Source: an uncultured Glaciecola sp.
GTDB taxonomy: Bacteria > Pseudomonadota > Gammaproteobacteria > Enterobacterales > Alteromonadaceae
Reading direction: 5' to 3'
DNA length: 64,000 nucleotides
Assembly: GCA_937125395.1 (NCBI GenBank)
Contig: CAKZLI010000071.1
Location: forward strand, 18,299-82,298
The notes below the pieces were generated by a model. That model had not been told where the DNA came from. It did not search any database and worked only from the letters and a program-made list of their open reading frames with translations. Below are positions 21,070 to 32,222 of this stretch, one piece after another (within the stretch, counting starts at the first letter, position 1; each line of letters begins with the position of its first letter). A program made the translations under genes and the position numbers.

Positions 21070-22840
21070 ATTTCACCACCATACATTGCACGGTCTGCTG
21101 ACCACGAAACTCATTAATGTTAAGCTTGTAAGCAACATGCACCTGTTCAACATGCTGATTGGGCCACTCAGCAGTATCGACATTAAAAGCAATCGCATCA
21201 ATGCTTAAATGCGCGAGTTGCAATACCATTTTGAGGTGTTTTTCACCGACGATCCGTTGACTAACCAAGGTAAACACATTATCAAAAATCGGCTCATCAA
21301 AGCCCTGCCCCCAAGGTCCAGATTGGTTCAGTGTATGCGCAAAATCCAACGATAAATGATGACTCGATAACTGCCCATCGCTTAGTACTTGTGCTTCTTT
21401 GGGAATTTGTGCCATATGACGCGCGAGTACATCATTAAACGCTTGCGTAAACGCGCTTAATTGTTCAGGAGCAATCGATAATCCAGCCGCCATCGCATGG
21501 CCACCAAATTTATTAATAATGTGCGGAAAACGGGTGTTTATTTCATCCAGCACATCCCGAATATGCACGCCAGGTAGTGAACGTGCTGAGCCTTTTAATT
21601 CTTCTTCATCTTGTAACGCAAACACAATTGTCGGACGATAATATTGTTCTTTAATTCGACCAGCCACAATGCCAATCACACCTTGATGAAAATCAGGGTC
21701 AAATAACACTAACCCATCGGGTAATGCATCTTGGTCAAGCTGTAACGATGCGAGGGTTTGTTCGGCGCTTTCGCGCATCTCGGTCTCTATTTCTCGGCGT
21801 TGACGATTGAGTGAATCCAGTGTGTGTGCCATCCCGCGAGCAGTCTCATAATCATCAGCCAACAAGCACTCAATTCCTTGCGCCATGTCTTCTAGACGAC
21901 CAGCAGCATTGAGCCTAGGGCCCAGAATAAAGCCAAGATCAGTCGCGTTGATTTTATCCACAGGTTTGCCAGCCACATCCAGTAATGCTCGGATCCCAGG
22001 ACGGCATTGACCTGAACGAATACGCTGCAACCCTTGATAGACAAATATCCGGTTATTTTTATCTAATTTAACCACATCCGCCACAGTCCCCAATGCAACA
22101 ATATCCAAATATTGTGCTAAATTAGGCGCAGGGCGCGTATCGCTAAACCACTGTTGCTGCACTAAATGAGTTTTAAGGGCGCTCAAGACATAAAACGCCA
22201 CTCCCACTCCCGCTAAATGCTTAGATCCAAATTCACAATGAGCTTGGTTTGGATTCACAATCGCATCGGCGTCAGGCAAGGTCTCAGCCGGTAAATGATG
22301 ATCGGTAATGATCACTTGTAATCCCTGTGCTTTGGCGTGGTTGACGCCAGCATGACAGGCTATGCCATTATCGACGGTTAACAACACATCAGGATTAAAC
22401 TGTGCAATCGCGACATCGACTATTTCAGGTGATAATCCATAACCAAAATCAAATCGATTCGGCACTAAATAATTGACATTATTAAGCCCTAAATCACGCA
22501 AACTGAGCATACACAATGCAGTACTAGTTGCACCGTCAGCATCAAAATCACCGATAATAACCACTCGGCGTTGTTGGATAATACACTGAGCCAGTAAATC
22601 CACCGCAGCAGCAATACCATCGAGTTGATTAAAATGCAGTAGATCCTTTGCCCCTGTCGCTAAATCTGATAAACAATGAATGCCACGTGATTGATAGATA
22701 TTCGCTAAGATATCACCATATTGACCGACAAAATCAGCACTGCTTAGTGACGAATTCGCCATATCGGACATGCTATTTGGGGTAAACTCAGCACGATTGA
22801 CGATCGCCAAATCTGATGGTCTTGCAGCTAATGTTGTCAA
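21053..22840 (-). CDS. recJ: Single-stranded-DNA-specific exonuclease RecJ
   Basis: VVIIGDFDADGATSTAL, ITDHHLPAETLPDADAIVNPNQ, DHH/DHHA1 motifs. Confidence 0.97.
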   Translation of the reverse strand: MTTLAARPSDLAIVNRAEFTPNSMSDMANSSLSSADFVGQYGDILANIYQSRGIHCLSDLATGAKDLLHFNQLDGIAAAVDLLAQCIIQQRRVVIIGDFDADGATSTALCMLSLRDLGLNNVNYLVPNRFDFGYGLSPEIVDVAIAQFNPDVLLTVDNGIACHAGVNHAKAQGLQVIITDHHLPAETLPDADAIVNPNQAHCEFGSKHLAGVGVAFYVLSALKTHLVQQQWFSDTRPAPNLAQYLDIVALGTVADVVKLDKNNRIFVYQGLQRIRSGQCRPGIRALLDVAGKPVDKINATDLGFILGPRLNAAGRLEDMAQGIECLLADDYETARGMAHTLDSLNRQRREIETEMRESAEQTLASLQLDQDALPDGLVLFDPDFHQGVIGIVAGRIKEQYYRPTIVFALQDEEELKGSARSLPGVHIRDVLDEINTRFPHIINKFGGHAMAAGLSIAPEQLSAFTQAFNDVLARHMAQIPKEAQVLSDGQLSSHHLSLDFAHTLNQSGPWGQGFDEPIFDNVFTLVSQRIVGEKHLKMVLQLAHLSIDAIAFNVDTAEWPNQHVEQVHVAYKLNINEFRGQQTVQCMVVKFGPAR

Positions 22841-22841
22841 A

Positions 22842-23642
22842 TTATTGGCCTAAGCGTTTTTTGATTTCATTCAAAAGCGCACCTGCAGGTTGATATCCGC
22901 CAATTATGCTACCATTGGATAACACAATATTCGGCGTACCACTGACACCCACAGCACCACCTGTTGTGTAGTGCTCAGCAACGGCATTACTGCACGATTG
23001 TGTTGCTACGGTCGAGCCACCCTTCGCCTCATCCATCGCCATTTGTGGATTATCAGCACACCAGATAGACTGCATTTGTTGATACACATCACCATTGAGT
23101 CCTTCTCGAGGGTAGGCTAAATAGCGAATCGAGATGCCAGCATCCAAATAATCTTGCATTTCACGATGCAATTTACGGCAATACCCGCACGTAATATCAG
23201 TAAATACATTGACCATGTATTGCTCATTGGGTGACTTGTAGACAATGCCTGTAGATTCAATCGCAGCGACTTTGGCTTTACGCAAGCCATTCATTGCTAC
23301 GTCGGTTTCATTTAACATGCCTTTATCCATATTAAAAATCACGGCATTCATAAAATACTGACCATCTTTAGAAAAATAAAATATTCCTCGGTCTGTGGTG
23401 ACTTGATACAAACTATCAATCGGCGATTGTGCTACTCCTAAAATCGTCAGACGCGTGTTTCGTTGAAACTTATCGATTAACTCATCACTCAACACTATAT
23501 TTGCCGAATTAGCCGTACTCGATTCTTCTTGTGCGCACGCACTGATACTAAAGCCCAGTAAGAAGGTACAAAGTAGTTTACTTATGTTCATCAGTTTCAT
23601 CATTTTTTCCATGTTAGATTCAGTCGTTATCGTTAATAGCAT
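22842..23642 (-). CDS. dsbC: Thiol:disulfide interchange protein DsbC
   Basis: VFTDITCGYCRKLHREM active site; signal sequence. Confidence 0.95.
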   Translation of the reverse strand: MLLTITTESNMEKMMKLMNISKLLCTFLLGFSISACAQEESSTANSANIVLSDELIDKFQRNTRLTILGVAQSPIDSLYQVTTDRGIFYFSKDGQYFMNAVIFNMDKGMLNETDVAMNGLRKAKVAAIESTGIVYKSPNEQYMVNVFTDITCGYCRKLHREMQDYLDAGISIRYLAYPREGLNGDVYQQMQSIWCADNPQMAMDEAKGGSTVATQSCSNAVAEHYTTGGAVGVSGTPNIVLSNGSIIGGYQPAGALLNEIKKRLGQ

Positions 23643-23653
23643 ACCACAAGGGG

Positions 23654-24565
23654 TTATCCTCGTGGATGATGGCTTTGAATAATATGGGTTAAACGCTCTG
23701 TCGCCACATGCGTGTAGATTTGCGTAGTGGATAAATCACTGTGGCCTAGTAACAGTTGTACAACCCGTAAATCTGCACCATGATTTAACAGGTGCGTCGC
23801 AAAAGCATGTCTCAACGTATGTGGAGAAAGATGCACATTTATCCCTGCTATCGTCGCATATAATTTAATCCGATGCCAAAATGTCTGGCGCGTCATCAAT
23901 GTGCCTCTAGCACTTGGAAATAGCACATCACTACTGTGCCTTAGTAATTCAGGACGGCCTGTTTTTACAAAGGTTTCAATGGCTTGTACGGCAGGTTCAC
24001 CTAAAGGGACTAATCTTTCTTTATTGCCCTTACCAATGACTCGCACCACTCCTTGCAACAAGGAAACTTGATCCATGCGTAAACTAATTAATTCTGTGAC
24101 GCGCAACCCTGTCGCATACAACACTTCCAACATCGCTTGATCACGTAACCCCACAGCTTGAGAGACATCAGGCGCAGCTAGCAACGCATCAATTTGTTGC
24201 TCAGTAAGACTATCTGGTAAGGCAACTTGGAGCTTAGGTGGTTTGATATGCGCTAACGGATCATCTTCGCGAATTTTTTCGGCCAAACAATATTTAATAA
24301 ATGTTTTTAACGATGATAAACACCGAGCGGTGCTGCGGGCTGCTAACGATTTGCTATGACGGTGACCTAGATATTGACGAATTTGGTATTCATTAATATC
24401 GATTAACCGAAACTCAGGATCCAAACAGGCCAGATATTCACATAATTTAGCCAAGTCCGTTTGATACGCACTTAAGGTATTATCGCTCAGGCCTTTTTCT
24501 AAATACAGCACTTGCAAAAAAGCCGTCAGGGTTTGTTCGTTATCTACCGACAGATGAAGTGACAC
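23654..24565 (-). CDS. xerD: Site-specific tyrosine recombinase XerD
   Basis: LEVLYATGLRVTELISLRM, HTLRHAFATHLLNHGADLRVVQLLLGHSDLSTTQIYTHV; synteny with dsbC and recJ. Confidence 0.97.
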   Translation of the reverse strand: MSLHLSVDNEQTLTAFLQVLYLEKGLSDNTLSAYQTDLAKLCEYLACLDPEFRLIDINEYQIRQYLGHRHSKSLAARSTARCLSSLKTFIKYCLAEKIREDDPLAHIKPPKLQVALPDSLTEQQIDALLAAPDVSQAVGLRDQAMLEVLYATGLRVTELISLRMDQVSLLQGVVRVIGKGNKERLVPLGEPAVQAIETFVKTGRPELLRHSSDVLFPSARGTLMTRQTFWHRIKLYATIAGINVHLSPHTLRHAFATHLLNHGADLRVVQLLLGHSDLSTTQIYTHVATERLTHIIQSHHPRG

Positions 24566-24589
24566 GCGATTAACTACCTTTAATAAATG

Positions 24590-25537
24590 CTATTTACGAG
24601 ACTGTTTGACTATTTCATACGCAGCTTGAATATGCTGCGTCTTGGTTTTGGCCATTTGCAACGCTTGCTCAGGCAACCCTTTAGCCATTAATTTATCGGG
24701 ATGATGTTCATTCATTGCTTTTTTGTAAGCACGCTTTAAGGTTTTGTCTTCCACATTCGCTGCGACCCCCAATATTCGATAAGCATCGGCTAATGTTTGT
24801 TGCTCAGTATAAGCACTGCCTTGAGAATATTGTCCTGACCCAGAGTGGCGCGACTGCTGTTGGCGTTGTTGATTTTGTTGATACCATGCATTTGCTTGCT
24901 CTTGGGCATGTGAACGCGCCTGCTCACGTGCTTGACTGAACGCATCTTGACGTTGACGAAAACGCATTTCAGCTTCAAAGCGTCGGATCAATTTGTCGAG
25001 TTCTTTGTGTGTAAACCCCAATTCACTGGCAACACTATCTAATACTTCGACCTCGCTGACTGATAATTGACCATCTGCAAAAGAAGTTTGGATCAGGATC
25101 TCTAAAAACACGGTCAGTACATCCTTTCGGCCATGCAAATCGTGTTTTAAGTCCTTGAGAATATTGCGCAATGGAAAATTGGCATCTTTACCTTCACGAA
25201 ATGCTTGCTGCGCTTCTTGGCGGTCATTCTCGTTAAGGTTCATGTCATCCATCAAGCCCAGTGCCACGTCAATTTCGGCTTGAGTAACGGCACCATCAGC
25301 TTTGGCAATGTGCCCTAAACTAGCAAACAATGCATGAAAAAAAATAGCACTGGATTGTAATCGTTCATCATTAGCAAAAAATCGACCAAATCCCCCTGAG
25401 CGAGAAAAATCATTACTGATACCCTTATCAAACAGATGCCCAACCAACAAACCTAATAGTGCACCAGGAAACCTGAGCAATAAAAACCCAAATACAAATC
25501 CCAGTACTTTTCCCATATATGGCATAATATTCATCAA
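24590..25537 (-). CDS. djlA: Co-chaperone DjlA
   Basis: N-terminal TM, TerB-like middle, C-terminal J domain with HPD (NEHHPDKLMAKG). Confidence 0.95.
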   Translation of the reverse strand: MMNIMPYMGKVLGFVFGFLLLRFPGALLGLLVGHLFDKGISNDFSRSGGFGRFFANDERLQSSAIFFHALFASLGHIAKADGAVTQAEIDVALGLMDDMNLNENDRQEAQQAFREGKDANFPLRNILKDLKHDLHGRKDVLTVFLEILIQTSFADGQLSVSEVEVLDSVASELGFTHKELDKLIRRFEAEMRFRQRQDAFSQAREQARSHAQEQANAWYQQNQQRQQQSRHSGSGQYSQGSAYTEQQTLADAYRILGVAANVEDKTLKRAYKKAMNEHHPDKLMAKGLPEQALQMAKTKTQHIQAAYEIVKQSRK

Positions 25538-25672
25538 TCCGTATAACTATTAATGCACACTATAACCGTCACTGATTACCGGATAAACCATTTTTACTTA
25601 AAAAACATGGATATTTAGCCACAAACCGTTAAAATCTCGAATACTTGCAAACAGGATACCCGTTACCCCTTC

Positions 25673-27910
25673 ATGAAATACGCTGTCATTATCATTTTTT
25701 CCTTTTTTGCATACAGTTTTCCTGTAGATATTCGCGCACAAGAGACCCCTCTCTTACAACAATGTATCAACCCTGCACTGTTTGCGGCACAACACAATTC
25801 TTTAACGCCGCTCCCCACACCCAAAAGTGTGGTGGTAACTGCCGATTCAGCCATTATTGCTTTAGCTCAAAAAGCCAAATTTGCTGGCAATGTTGCGATC
25901 AGTAGTGCCAGCGGTCAGATATTTGCTGATGAAGCTACCGTCACTGATGATGGCAATGGGGTAGTCGCAGTTGGCAAAGTGGGTTTTATTAATGAACAAA
26001 TGCAGGTCAAAAGCGCACAAATATCATTGGATGCACAAACTAATTCTTTTGCTATCAGCCAAGCGCGTTATCAGTTAAACCATGTCAATGGCAATGGCGT
26101 TGCCGACCAAATCATCATTAATGGTCAAGATGGCTTAGTGCTGGAAGATGTTAGCTTTTCTACATGCCCACTCAATCAACTCGACTGGCAAATCAAAGCC
26201 TCTGAAATGAATATCGGCCAAGCTGGCAATTTAGGTCAGGCGTTTAATACCCGATTTTATGTTGCTGGCGTGCCGATTTTATATTTACCGTATTTTGCAT
26301 TTCCGGTGACCTCGCAACGTCAATCTGGCTTATTGTTCCCTAATATTTCATCATCAAGCAGGAATGGGGTCGATATCTCACAACCTTATTACTGGAACAT
26401 TGCACCGAATTACGATGCCACGTTCGCTCCGCGTTTGTTAACCAATCGAGGACTGCAATTTAATACTGAATTGCGCTACTTAAGTGACCAACAACAAGGG
26501 CAAATGACAGTGGAATATCTGGCTTCGGATGACGAGTATGAAAATAATGATCCTCGGTATTTTGTGCGCTGGGAGCATACCGGACAGCTCAACAAACAAT
26601 GGCAATGGTTTGTTGATTTTAACCAAATCAGTGATGATAACTACATTGTTGATTTGGGCTCTGATTTTTATAACCGAGCAGATACCTATGTAAATCGTGC
26701 CCTAGGTTTGTCCTACCACAATGAACAACTGAGTGTTGCAGCGACGTTTCAAGATTTTGATGTGATTGGTGAACAAGCCAATAATTATCGCGCGCTGCCC
26801 CACATCGATTTGTCATACAGCACCGATTTAAGTACGCATTGGCAATTCGATATTGAGTCTGAATTTAGTTACTTTGATAACCAAAATCCCAACGTTCCCA
26901 CTGCAACTCGCGCACATTTCGCGCCCACAATTGGCTATCAAATGACCACGCCGGGCACCGCAATCGCAGCTGATTTTACCTGGTATGCCACTTACTACCA
27001 GCAACGGAATATTGACAATACCGATTTGGCCCGCAACATCAATCGTAATATTGGCCAAGCGCGATTATTTGCCGCTGCGTATTTTGAGCGTGAGCAAAGT
27101 ATCACTGAGTCCTCAGGGACAATTACCCTAGAGCCCAAGGTACAGTATTTGTATACCTCTTATGCTGATCAAAATAACATCGGTCTATACGATTCGGCGC
27201 AATTGCTCAATAACGTCAACGGCTTATTCAGAGGGCAAACCTTCACCGGTTTGGATCGCATCAGTGATAACAATCAACTCACTGTCGGCCTGACCTCTCG
27301 CATCCTAGATGGGAATAGCTTGGAACGAGGCTCAGTCGGGATTGGCCAAATTTTTTATTTTGACGATTCACAAGTCATCAATCAAAATCGATCTATTCAA
27401 CGGTCATCGATTGCCGCAGAATTTGATTTTAGACTGTCTAGTCGATGGTTTACACACTCACAACTTCAACTCAGTACCAAAGTAGACAAAGTAGAACGCA
27501 GCAGTGTTGCATTAGAATACCGCAGAGATGCGCAAAGTCTGGTACAATTATCCCATCGGTATGTGCGTAACTTATCGCAAGAAACCATTAATCAGCTCGG
27601 GCTCAGTGCTGCTTGGCCGATTAACGAGCAGTGGCGTTGGGTTGGTCGTTGGTATAAAGATCGTACTTTGTCGCGAACTATTGAAGCATATGCAGGTCTT
27701 CAGTATGAGTCATGTTGTTGGGCCGTCAAAATTATTGCCCAGCGTCACTTGGCTAACCGCTATAGCATGAACGGTACGCAAGACATCAATGAGTTTGATT
27801 CAGGCGTTGCGGTACAGTTTAGTTTTAAAGGTATTTCGTCAAACCGACGCAGTACTAGTATGTTACAAGATGGTATGTTTGGTTACCGCCAACCCTACCT
27901 CTTTAATTAA
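25673..27910 (+). CDS. lptD: LPS-assembly protein LptD
   Basis: OstA-like N-terminus and beta-barrel; CPLNQLDWQIKA; synteny lptD-surA-pdxA-rsmA-apaGH. Confidence 0.97.
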   Translation: MKYAVIIIFSFFAYSFPVDIRAQETPLLQQCINPALFAAQHNSLTPLPTPKSVVVTADSAIIALAQKAKFAGNVAISSASGQIFADEATVTDDGNGVVAVGKVGFINEQMQVKSAQISLDAQTNSFAISQARYQLNHVNGNGVADQIIINGQDGLVLEDVSFSTCPLNQLDWQIKASEMNIGQAGNLGQAFNTRFYVAGVPILYLPYFAFPVTSQRQSGLLFPNISSSSRNGVDISQPYYWNIAPNYDATFAPRLLTNRGLQFNTELRYLSDQQQGQMTVEYLASDDEYENNDPRYFVRWEHTGQLNKQWQWFVDFNQISDDNYIVDLGSDFYNRADTYVNRALGLSYHNEQLSVAATFQDFDVIGEQANNYRALPHIDLSYSTDLSTHWQFDIESEFSYFDNQNPNVPTATRAHFAPTIGYQMTTPGTAIAADFTWYATYYQQRNIDNTDLARNINRNIGQARLFAAAYFEREQSITESSGTITLEPKVQYLYTSYADQNNIGLYDSAQLLNNVNGLFRGQTFTGLDRISDNNQLTVGLTSRILDGNSLERGSVGIGQIFYFDDSQVINQNRSIQRSSIAAEFDFRLSSRWFTHSQLQLSTKVDKVERSSVALEYRRDAQSLVQLSHRYVRNLSQETINQLGLSAAWPINEQWRWVGRWYKDRTLSRTIEAYAGLQYESCCWAVKIIAQRHLANRYSMNGTQDINEFDSGVAVQFSFKGISSNRRSTSMLQDGMFGYRQPYLFN

Positions 27911-27940
27911 AGTGTTTTAACCACACAAACAATAAAAAGA

Positions 27941-29242
27941 GTGTTTATGAAGTTCTTACGTATAGTAATTGGATGTATTTGTTTAACCACGAGCATCAAT
28001 CTTGCAGCACAGACTGTGTTGGATAAAGTCTCTGTGATTGTTGACCAAGGCGTTATTTTGGAAAGTGAAATCAATGAACTCATCCAGACAGTCAAAGACA
28101 GTGCGAGCAAAAACGGTCAATCTCTACCTTCTGACCGCGCGTTACGCACTCAAGCTATTGAACGCCTAATTCTGGATAATCTGCAAATGCAAACCGCAGA
28201 TAGAATGGGGATCCGTGTCTCTGATCCGCAGTTAGAGCAGACTATTGCGAATATTGCCAAAAACCAAAACAGCAGCATTGATACCCTGCGTCAGTCTATT
28301 CAGCAAGCGGGTTTAGATTACGACAATTACCGTGAATCAGTGCGCAAAGAATTAATTACAGGTGAAGTGCGTCGCGCCAATGTGCGTCGTCGCATCTATA
28401 TCACTCCTCAAGAAATTGCTAATTTGGTCACACTGATTGATGAGCAAGGAAACGAACAAGCTGAGTATCGGTTAGGACACATCTTGATTGGATTTCCGCC
28501 AGAACCAACTGACGAAGATATTACTGCTGCCCGTGACCGTGCTGAAAAGGTCTTAAACTTACTCAACACTGGTTCTGAATTTGCCAAGATCGCTATCGCT
28601 TCTTCATCTGGTGGTAAAGCCCTAGACGGTGGTGATATGGGTTGGTTAAATATTAACTCCATGCCAACGTTATTTGCAGAAGTGGTACAAGGTAAAGAAA
28701 AAGACCAGCTAGTTGGTCCCATTCGCAGTGGTGCCGGTTTCCACATATTAAAAGTTATCGATACCCGTGGTGTTGAAGTCGCAAAATTAGAAGAGATTAA
28801 TTCTCGCCACATTCTAATCAAGCCTTCCATTATTTTGTCAGAACAAAAAGCCCAAGCGATGCTACTTGAGTTCAAAGCACAGATACTCGAGGGAACAGCG
28901 ACATTTGCAGATTTGGCCAAACAGCATTCTGAAGATCCTGGATCTGCCGCTAGAGGTGGAGACTTGGGTTGGGCAGATCCCAATATGTATGTCCCAGCCT
29001 TTAAAGATGGGCTGGTTAAGCTAGCCAAAGACGAGATATCTGAGCCCATCCGCTCTACCCATGGTTGGCATTTAATGCAATTAATCGACCGTCGTATTGA
29101 TGATGTCACTGACCGTAAAAAAGAAGATAAAGCCTACCAGTTAATTTTTAATCGTAAATTTTCTGAAGAAACCGATGCATGGCTACGTGAAATGCGCGAA
29201 GAAGCTTACATTGAAGTGCTCGATGAAGGTAATACGGATTAA
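27941..29242 (+). CDS. surA: Peptidyl-prolyl cis-trans isomerase SurA
   Basis: Signal peptide, SurA N domain, two parvulin domains (HILIG..., SRHILIK...). Confidence 0.97.
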   Translation: MFMKFLRIVIGCICLTTSINLAAQTVLDKVSVIVDQGVILESEINELIQTVKDSASKNGQSLPSDRALRTQAIERLILDNLQMQTADRMGIRVSDPQLEQTIANIAKNQNSSIDTLRQSIQQAGLDYDNYRESVRKELITGEVRRANVRRRIYITPQEIANLVTLIDEQGNEQAEYRLGHILIGFPPEPTDEDITAARDRAEKVLNLLNTGSEFAKIAIASSSGGKALDGGDMGWLNINSMPTLFAEVVQGKEKDQLVGPIRSGAGFHILKVIDTRGVEVAKLEEINSRHILIKPSIILSEQKAQAMLLEFKAQILEGTATFADLAKQHSEDPGSAARGGDLGWADPNMYVPAFKDGLVKLAKDEISEPIRSTHGWHLMQLIDRRIDDVTDRKKEDKAYQLIFNRKFSEETDAWLREMREEAYIEVLDEGNTD

Positions 29243-30225
29243 TGACTAGCTTGAGCAAAATCGCAGTTACCCCTGGCGAACCGGCCGGGATAGGTCCTGA
29301 CCTTATTGTACAGTTGGCTCATCAGCATTGGGATGCAGTATTAGTGATATATGCCGACAAGCAGATGCTTGCCGAACGCGCTCATTTACTCGATATTGCC
29401 TTAACGTTGATTGATTATACGGATCAAACAGAAAAAGCCCCTTTGGGTAGCTTGTATGTCAAACACATTGACTGTGCTGTACCTGTGGTGCCCGGCGTAT
29501 TATCACCTGACAATGGTAAATACGTTGTAGAAACACTCAAACAAGCGTGTGATGCTAATATGCGTCAGGATTTTGATGCTGTTGTGACAGGTCCTGTGCA
29601 CAAAGGCATTATCAATGATGCAGGTATATCATTTAGCGGTCACACAGAGTATTTTGCGTCTCAATCTAATACCAATGATGTCGTAATGATGCTGTCAACT
29701 GAGGGTTTGCGTGTGACACTTGCCACTACGCATATTCCACTAGCGTATGTCGCTAAGGCCATTACTCAAGAACGAATCGATAAAGTAATTCATATCATTC
29801 ATACCGATCTGACCTTAAAGTTTGGCATTGAGCAGCCACATATTTATGTCTGTGGCTTGAATCCACATGCAGGTGAAGATGGTCACTTAGGCCGTGAAGA
29901 AATTGATATCATTATCCCTGCATTAAATAAATTACGTGAGGCCGGGATTAAGATCACAGGTCCATTACCTGCTGATACTATTTTTAATCCTAAGTATCTA
30001 GCCGATGCTGACACTGTATTGGCAATGTACCATGACCAAGGCTTACCTGTTTTAAAATACAAAGGGTTTGGTCAAGCGGTCAATATTACACTAGGCTTGC
30101 CTTTTATCCGTACCTCGGTAGACCATGGCACAGCCATCGATTTAGCTGGCAAAGGTGAAGCCGATCCAGGCAGCTTGCATCGTGCCATTTTAAAAGCAAT
30201 CAAATTAGCAAATAGGCAACTATGA
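29242..30225 (+). CDS. pdxA: 4-hydroxythreonine-4-phosphate dehydrogenase
   Basis: [37 protein letters not shown]. Confidence 0.98.
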   Translation: MTSLSKIAVTPGEPAGIGPDLIVQLAHQHWDAVLVIYADKQMLAERAHLLDIALTLIDYTDQTEKAPLGSLYVKHIDCAVPVVPGVLSPDNGKYVVETLKQACDANMRQDFDAVVTGPVHKGIINDAGISFSGHTEYFASQSNTNDVVMMLSTEGLRVTLATTHIPLAYVAKAITQERIDKVIHIIHTDLTLKFGIEQPHIYVCGLNPHAGEDGHLGREEIDIIIPALNKLREAGIKITGPLPADTIFNPKYLADADTVLAMYHDQGLPVLKYKGFGQAVNITLGLPFIRTSVDHGTAIDLAGKGEADPGSLHRAILKAIKLANRQL

Positions 30226-31022
30226 GTAACGTACACTTAGGACATAAAGCACGAAAACGCTTTGGCCAAAACTTTTTAAATGACAATTACGTTATCGATC
30301 AAATCGTCAGTGCGATTGCGCCGACTAACGACGATGTTATGGTTGAAATTGGACCCGGTTTAGGTGCATTAACTGAGCCGGTCTGTGAGATCATTGATCA
30401 ACTGACTGTCGTAGAATTGGATAGAGATCTGGCTAAGCGCCTGCGCCAACATCCTTTTATGTCAAGTAAATTGACCGTCATTGAAGCCGATGCATTGCAA
30501 TATGATTTTAGCGAACTGGCTAAGCAAGGTTCATTAAAAGTGTTCGGGAATTTACCCTACAATATCTCGACCCCGTTAATGTTCCACCTGTTCACGTTTA
30601 CTAACCAAATTAAAGAAATGCACTTTATGTTGCAAAAAGAAGTCGTGAATCGCTTAGCAGCTCGACCTGGACATAAAAACTACGGCCGCTTATCGGTCAT
30701 GGCGCAATATTATTGTACCGTCGTACCGGTGCTTGAAGTGCCGCCGCATGCATTCACCCCTGCACCCAAAGTAGATAGTGCAGTTGTCCGTTTGATCCCG
30801 CACCAAACACCACCCGTGCAGGTTAATGATTTAAAAGCCCTTGAAAAAGTCACTGCAATGGCCTTCGGACAGCGGCGTAAAACGATCCGCAACAGTTTAA
30901 AAGCCGCGATATCGGTAGAAGATTTAGAAAGTATTGATATCAACCCAACGTGGCGAGCTGAAGGTTTGTCGCTGGCTCAATTTGCAGCCATTGCTAACAA
31001 AGCCACATTTACAGAAGCCTAA
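30222..31022 (+). CDS. rsmA: 16S rRNA (adenine(1518)-N(6)/(1519)-N(6))-dimethyltransferase
   Basis: [44 protein letters not shown]. Confidence 0.98.
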   Translation: MSNVHLGHKARKRFGQNFLNDNYVIDQIVSAIAPTNDDVMVEIGPGLGALTEPVCEIIDQLTVVELDRDLAKRLRQHPFMSSKLTVIEADALQYDFSELAKQGSLKVFGNLPYNISTPLMFHLFTFTNQIKEMHFMLQKEVVNRLAARPGHKNYGRLSVMAQYYCTVVPVLEVPPHAFTPAPKVDSAVVRLIPHQTPPVQVNDLKALEKVTAMAFGQRRKTIRNSLKAAISVEDLESIDINPTWRAEGLSLAQFAAIANKATFTEA

Positions 31023-31024
31023 CA

Positions 31025-31402
31025 ATGCAAGAGACTCGTTCAATCACGTGTGATGTGATCACGCAATTTTTACCCGAACAATCGCTAGCCAGTGAAGACC
31101 GGTTTACGTTTGCGTATCAGATCACTATTACCAATACCGGCAGTGAAACGATGCAGCTACGCAATCGCTATTGGTTAATTACAGACGGTAATGGTGCTGA
31201 ACAAGAGGTGTCTGGTCCCGGTGTTATTGGTGAAGAACCAATACTTGCAAGTGGTGTGGCATTTACTTATACCAGCGGCGCGGTGTTAACCACCCCAGTA
31301 GGCACTATGCAAGGCCATTACGAATTTGAAAACAGGCATGGCGAATTACTCAAAGCTCCTATACCGTTATTTAGTCTCGCTGTTGCAAACGTAGTCAACT
31401 AA
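31025..31402 (+). CDS. apaG: ApaG protein
   Basis: FAYQITITNTGSETMQLRNRYWLITDGNG; synteny. Confidence 0.97.
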   Translation: MQETRSITCDVITQFLPEQSLASEDRFTFAYQITITNTGSETMQLRNRYWLITDGNGAEQEVSGPGVIGEEPILASGVAFTYTSGAVLTTPVGTMQGHYEFENRHGELLKAPIPLFSLAVANVVN

Positions 31403-31410
31403 GCACAACC

Positions 31411-32217
31411 ATGACCGATTATGTAGTAGGTGATATCCAAGGTTGTTACGCCGGTCTTAAACAGCTGTTACACACAATTGACTTCAACCCCAGCAAAGAT
31501 CATCTCTATGCCGTTGGCGACTTAGTCGCAAGAGGAGAGGATTCTCTTGGCGTTATCCAACTTTGTTATGGACTTGGTGACAGTTTTACTAGTGTTTTAG
31601 GTAACCACGACCTGCATCTACTCGCGATCCATCATGGATTAAAAAAAGCCAAACCCAGCGATAACTTAGATGCTTTGCTCAATCACAAGCACATTAATAA
31701 ATACATCGATTGGTTGCGTGCTTGGCCACTAGCGCATTGTTATAACAACAACACTTTGATAACCCATGCTGGCCTCTATCCAAGTTGGTCCATAGCACAA
31801 GCTAACATGATGTCTGATGAAATCCATGCGCAACTTATCCATAAAAAATACCCAAAATTATTGGCCAAAATGTATGGCAACCAACCGTATTCATGGCATA
31901 GCAACTTAGCTGGAATGGAACGCAACCGATTTATCATCAATGCGTTTACGCGAATGCGTTATGTGTCGACCCACGGCGCATTAGATTTTGCATCCAAAAT
32001 GCATCCAAATGACGCACCTAATACGGTTACGCCGTGGTTTGAACACTTTAACCCGCAGTTACGCCCACACCAGCAAGTGATTTTTGGGCATTGGGCGAGT
32101 TTGTTAGGGGTAACGCATCAAGCACAATTTATTGCACTTGATACCGGTTACGTATGGGGTAATAAAATGTCTTGTTTGAACTTAACTGACCACACTATCA
32201 TCGCGGTCAACGCTTAA
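31411..32217 (+). CDS. apaH: Bis(5'-nucleosyl)-tetraphosphatase, symmetrical
   Basis: YVVGDIQGCYAGLKQLL, VGDLVARGEDSL, LGNHDLHLL. Confidence 0.98.
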   Translation: MTDYVVGDIQGCYAGLKQLLHTIDFNPSKDHLYAVGDLVARGEDSLGVIQLCYGLGDSFTSVLGNHDLHLLAIHHGLKKAKPSDNLDALLNHKHINKYIDWLRAWPLAHCYNNNTLITHAGLYPSWSIAQANMMSDEIHAQLIHKKYPKLLAKMYGNQPYSWHSNLAGMERNRFIINAFTRMRYVSTHGALDFASKMHPNDAPNTVTPWFEHFNPQLRPHQQVIFGHWASLLGVTHQAQFIALDTGYVWGNKMSCLNLTDHTIIAVNA

Positions 32218-32222
32218 CTCGA

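Noticed and set aside
28408-29109. 233-aa minus-strand ORF
   Set aside because: Lies fully antisense within surA; low-complexity Ser-rich shadow ORF.
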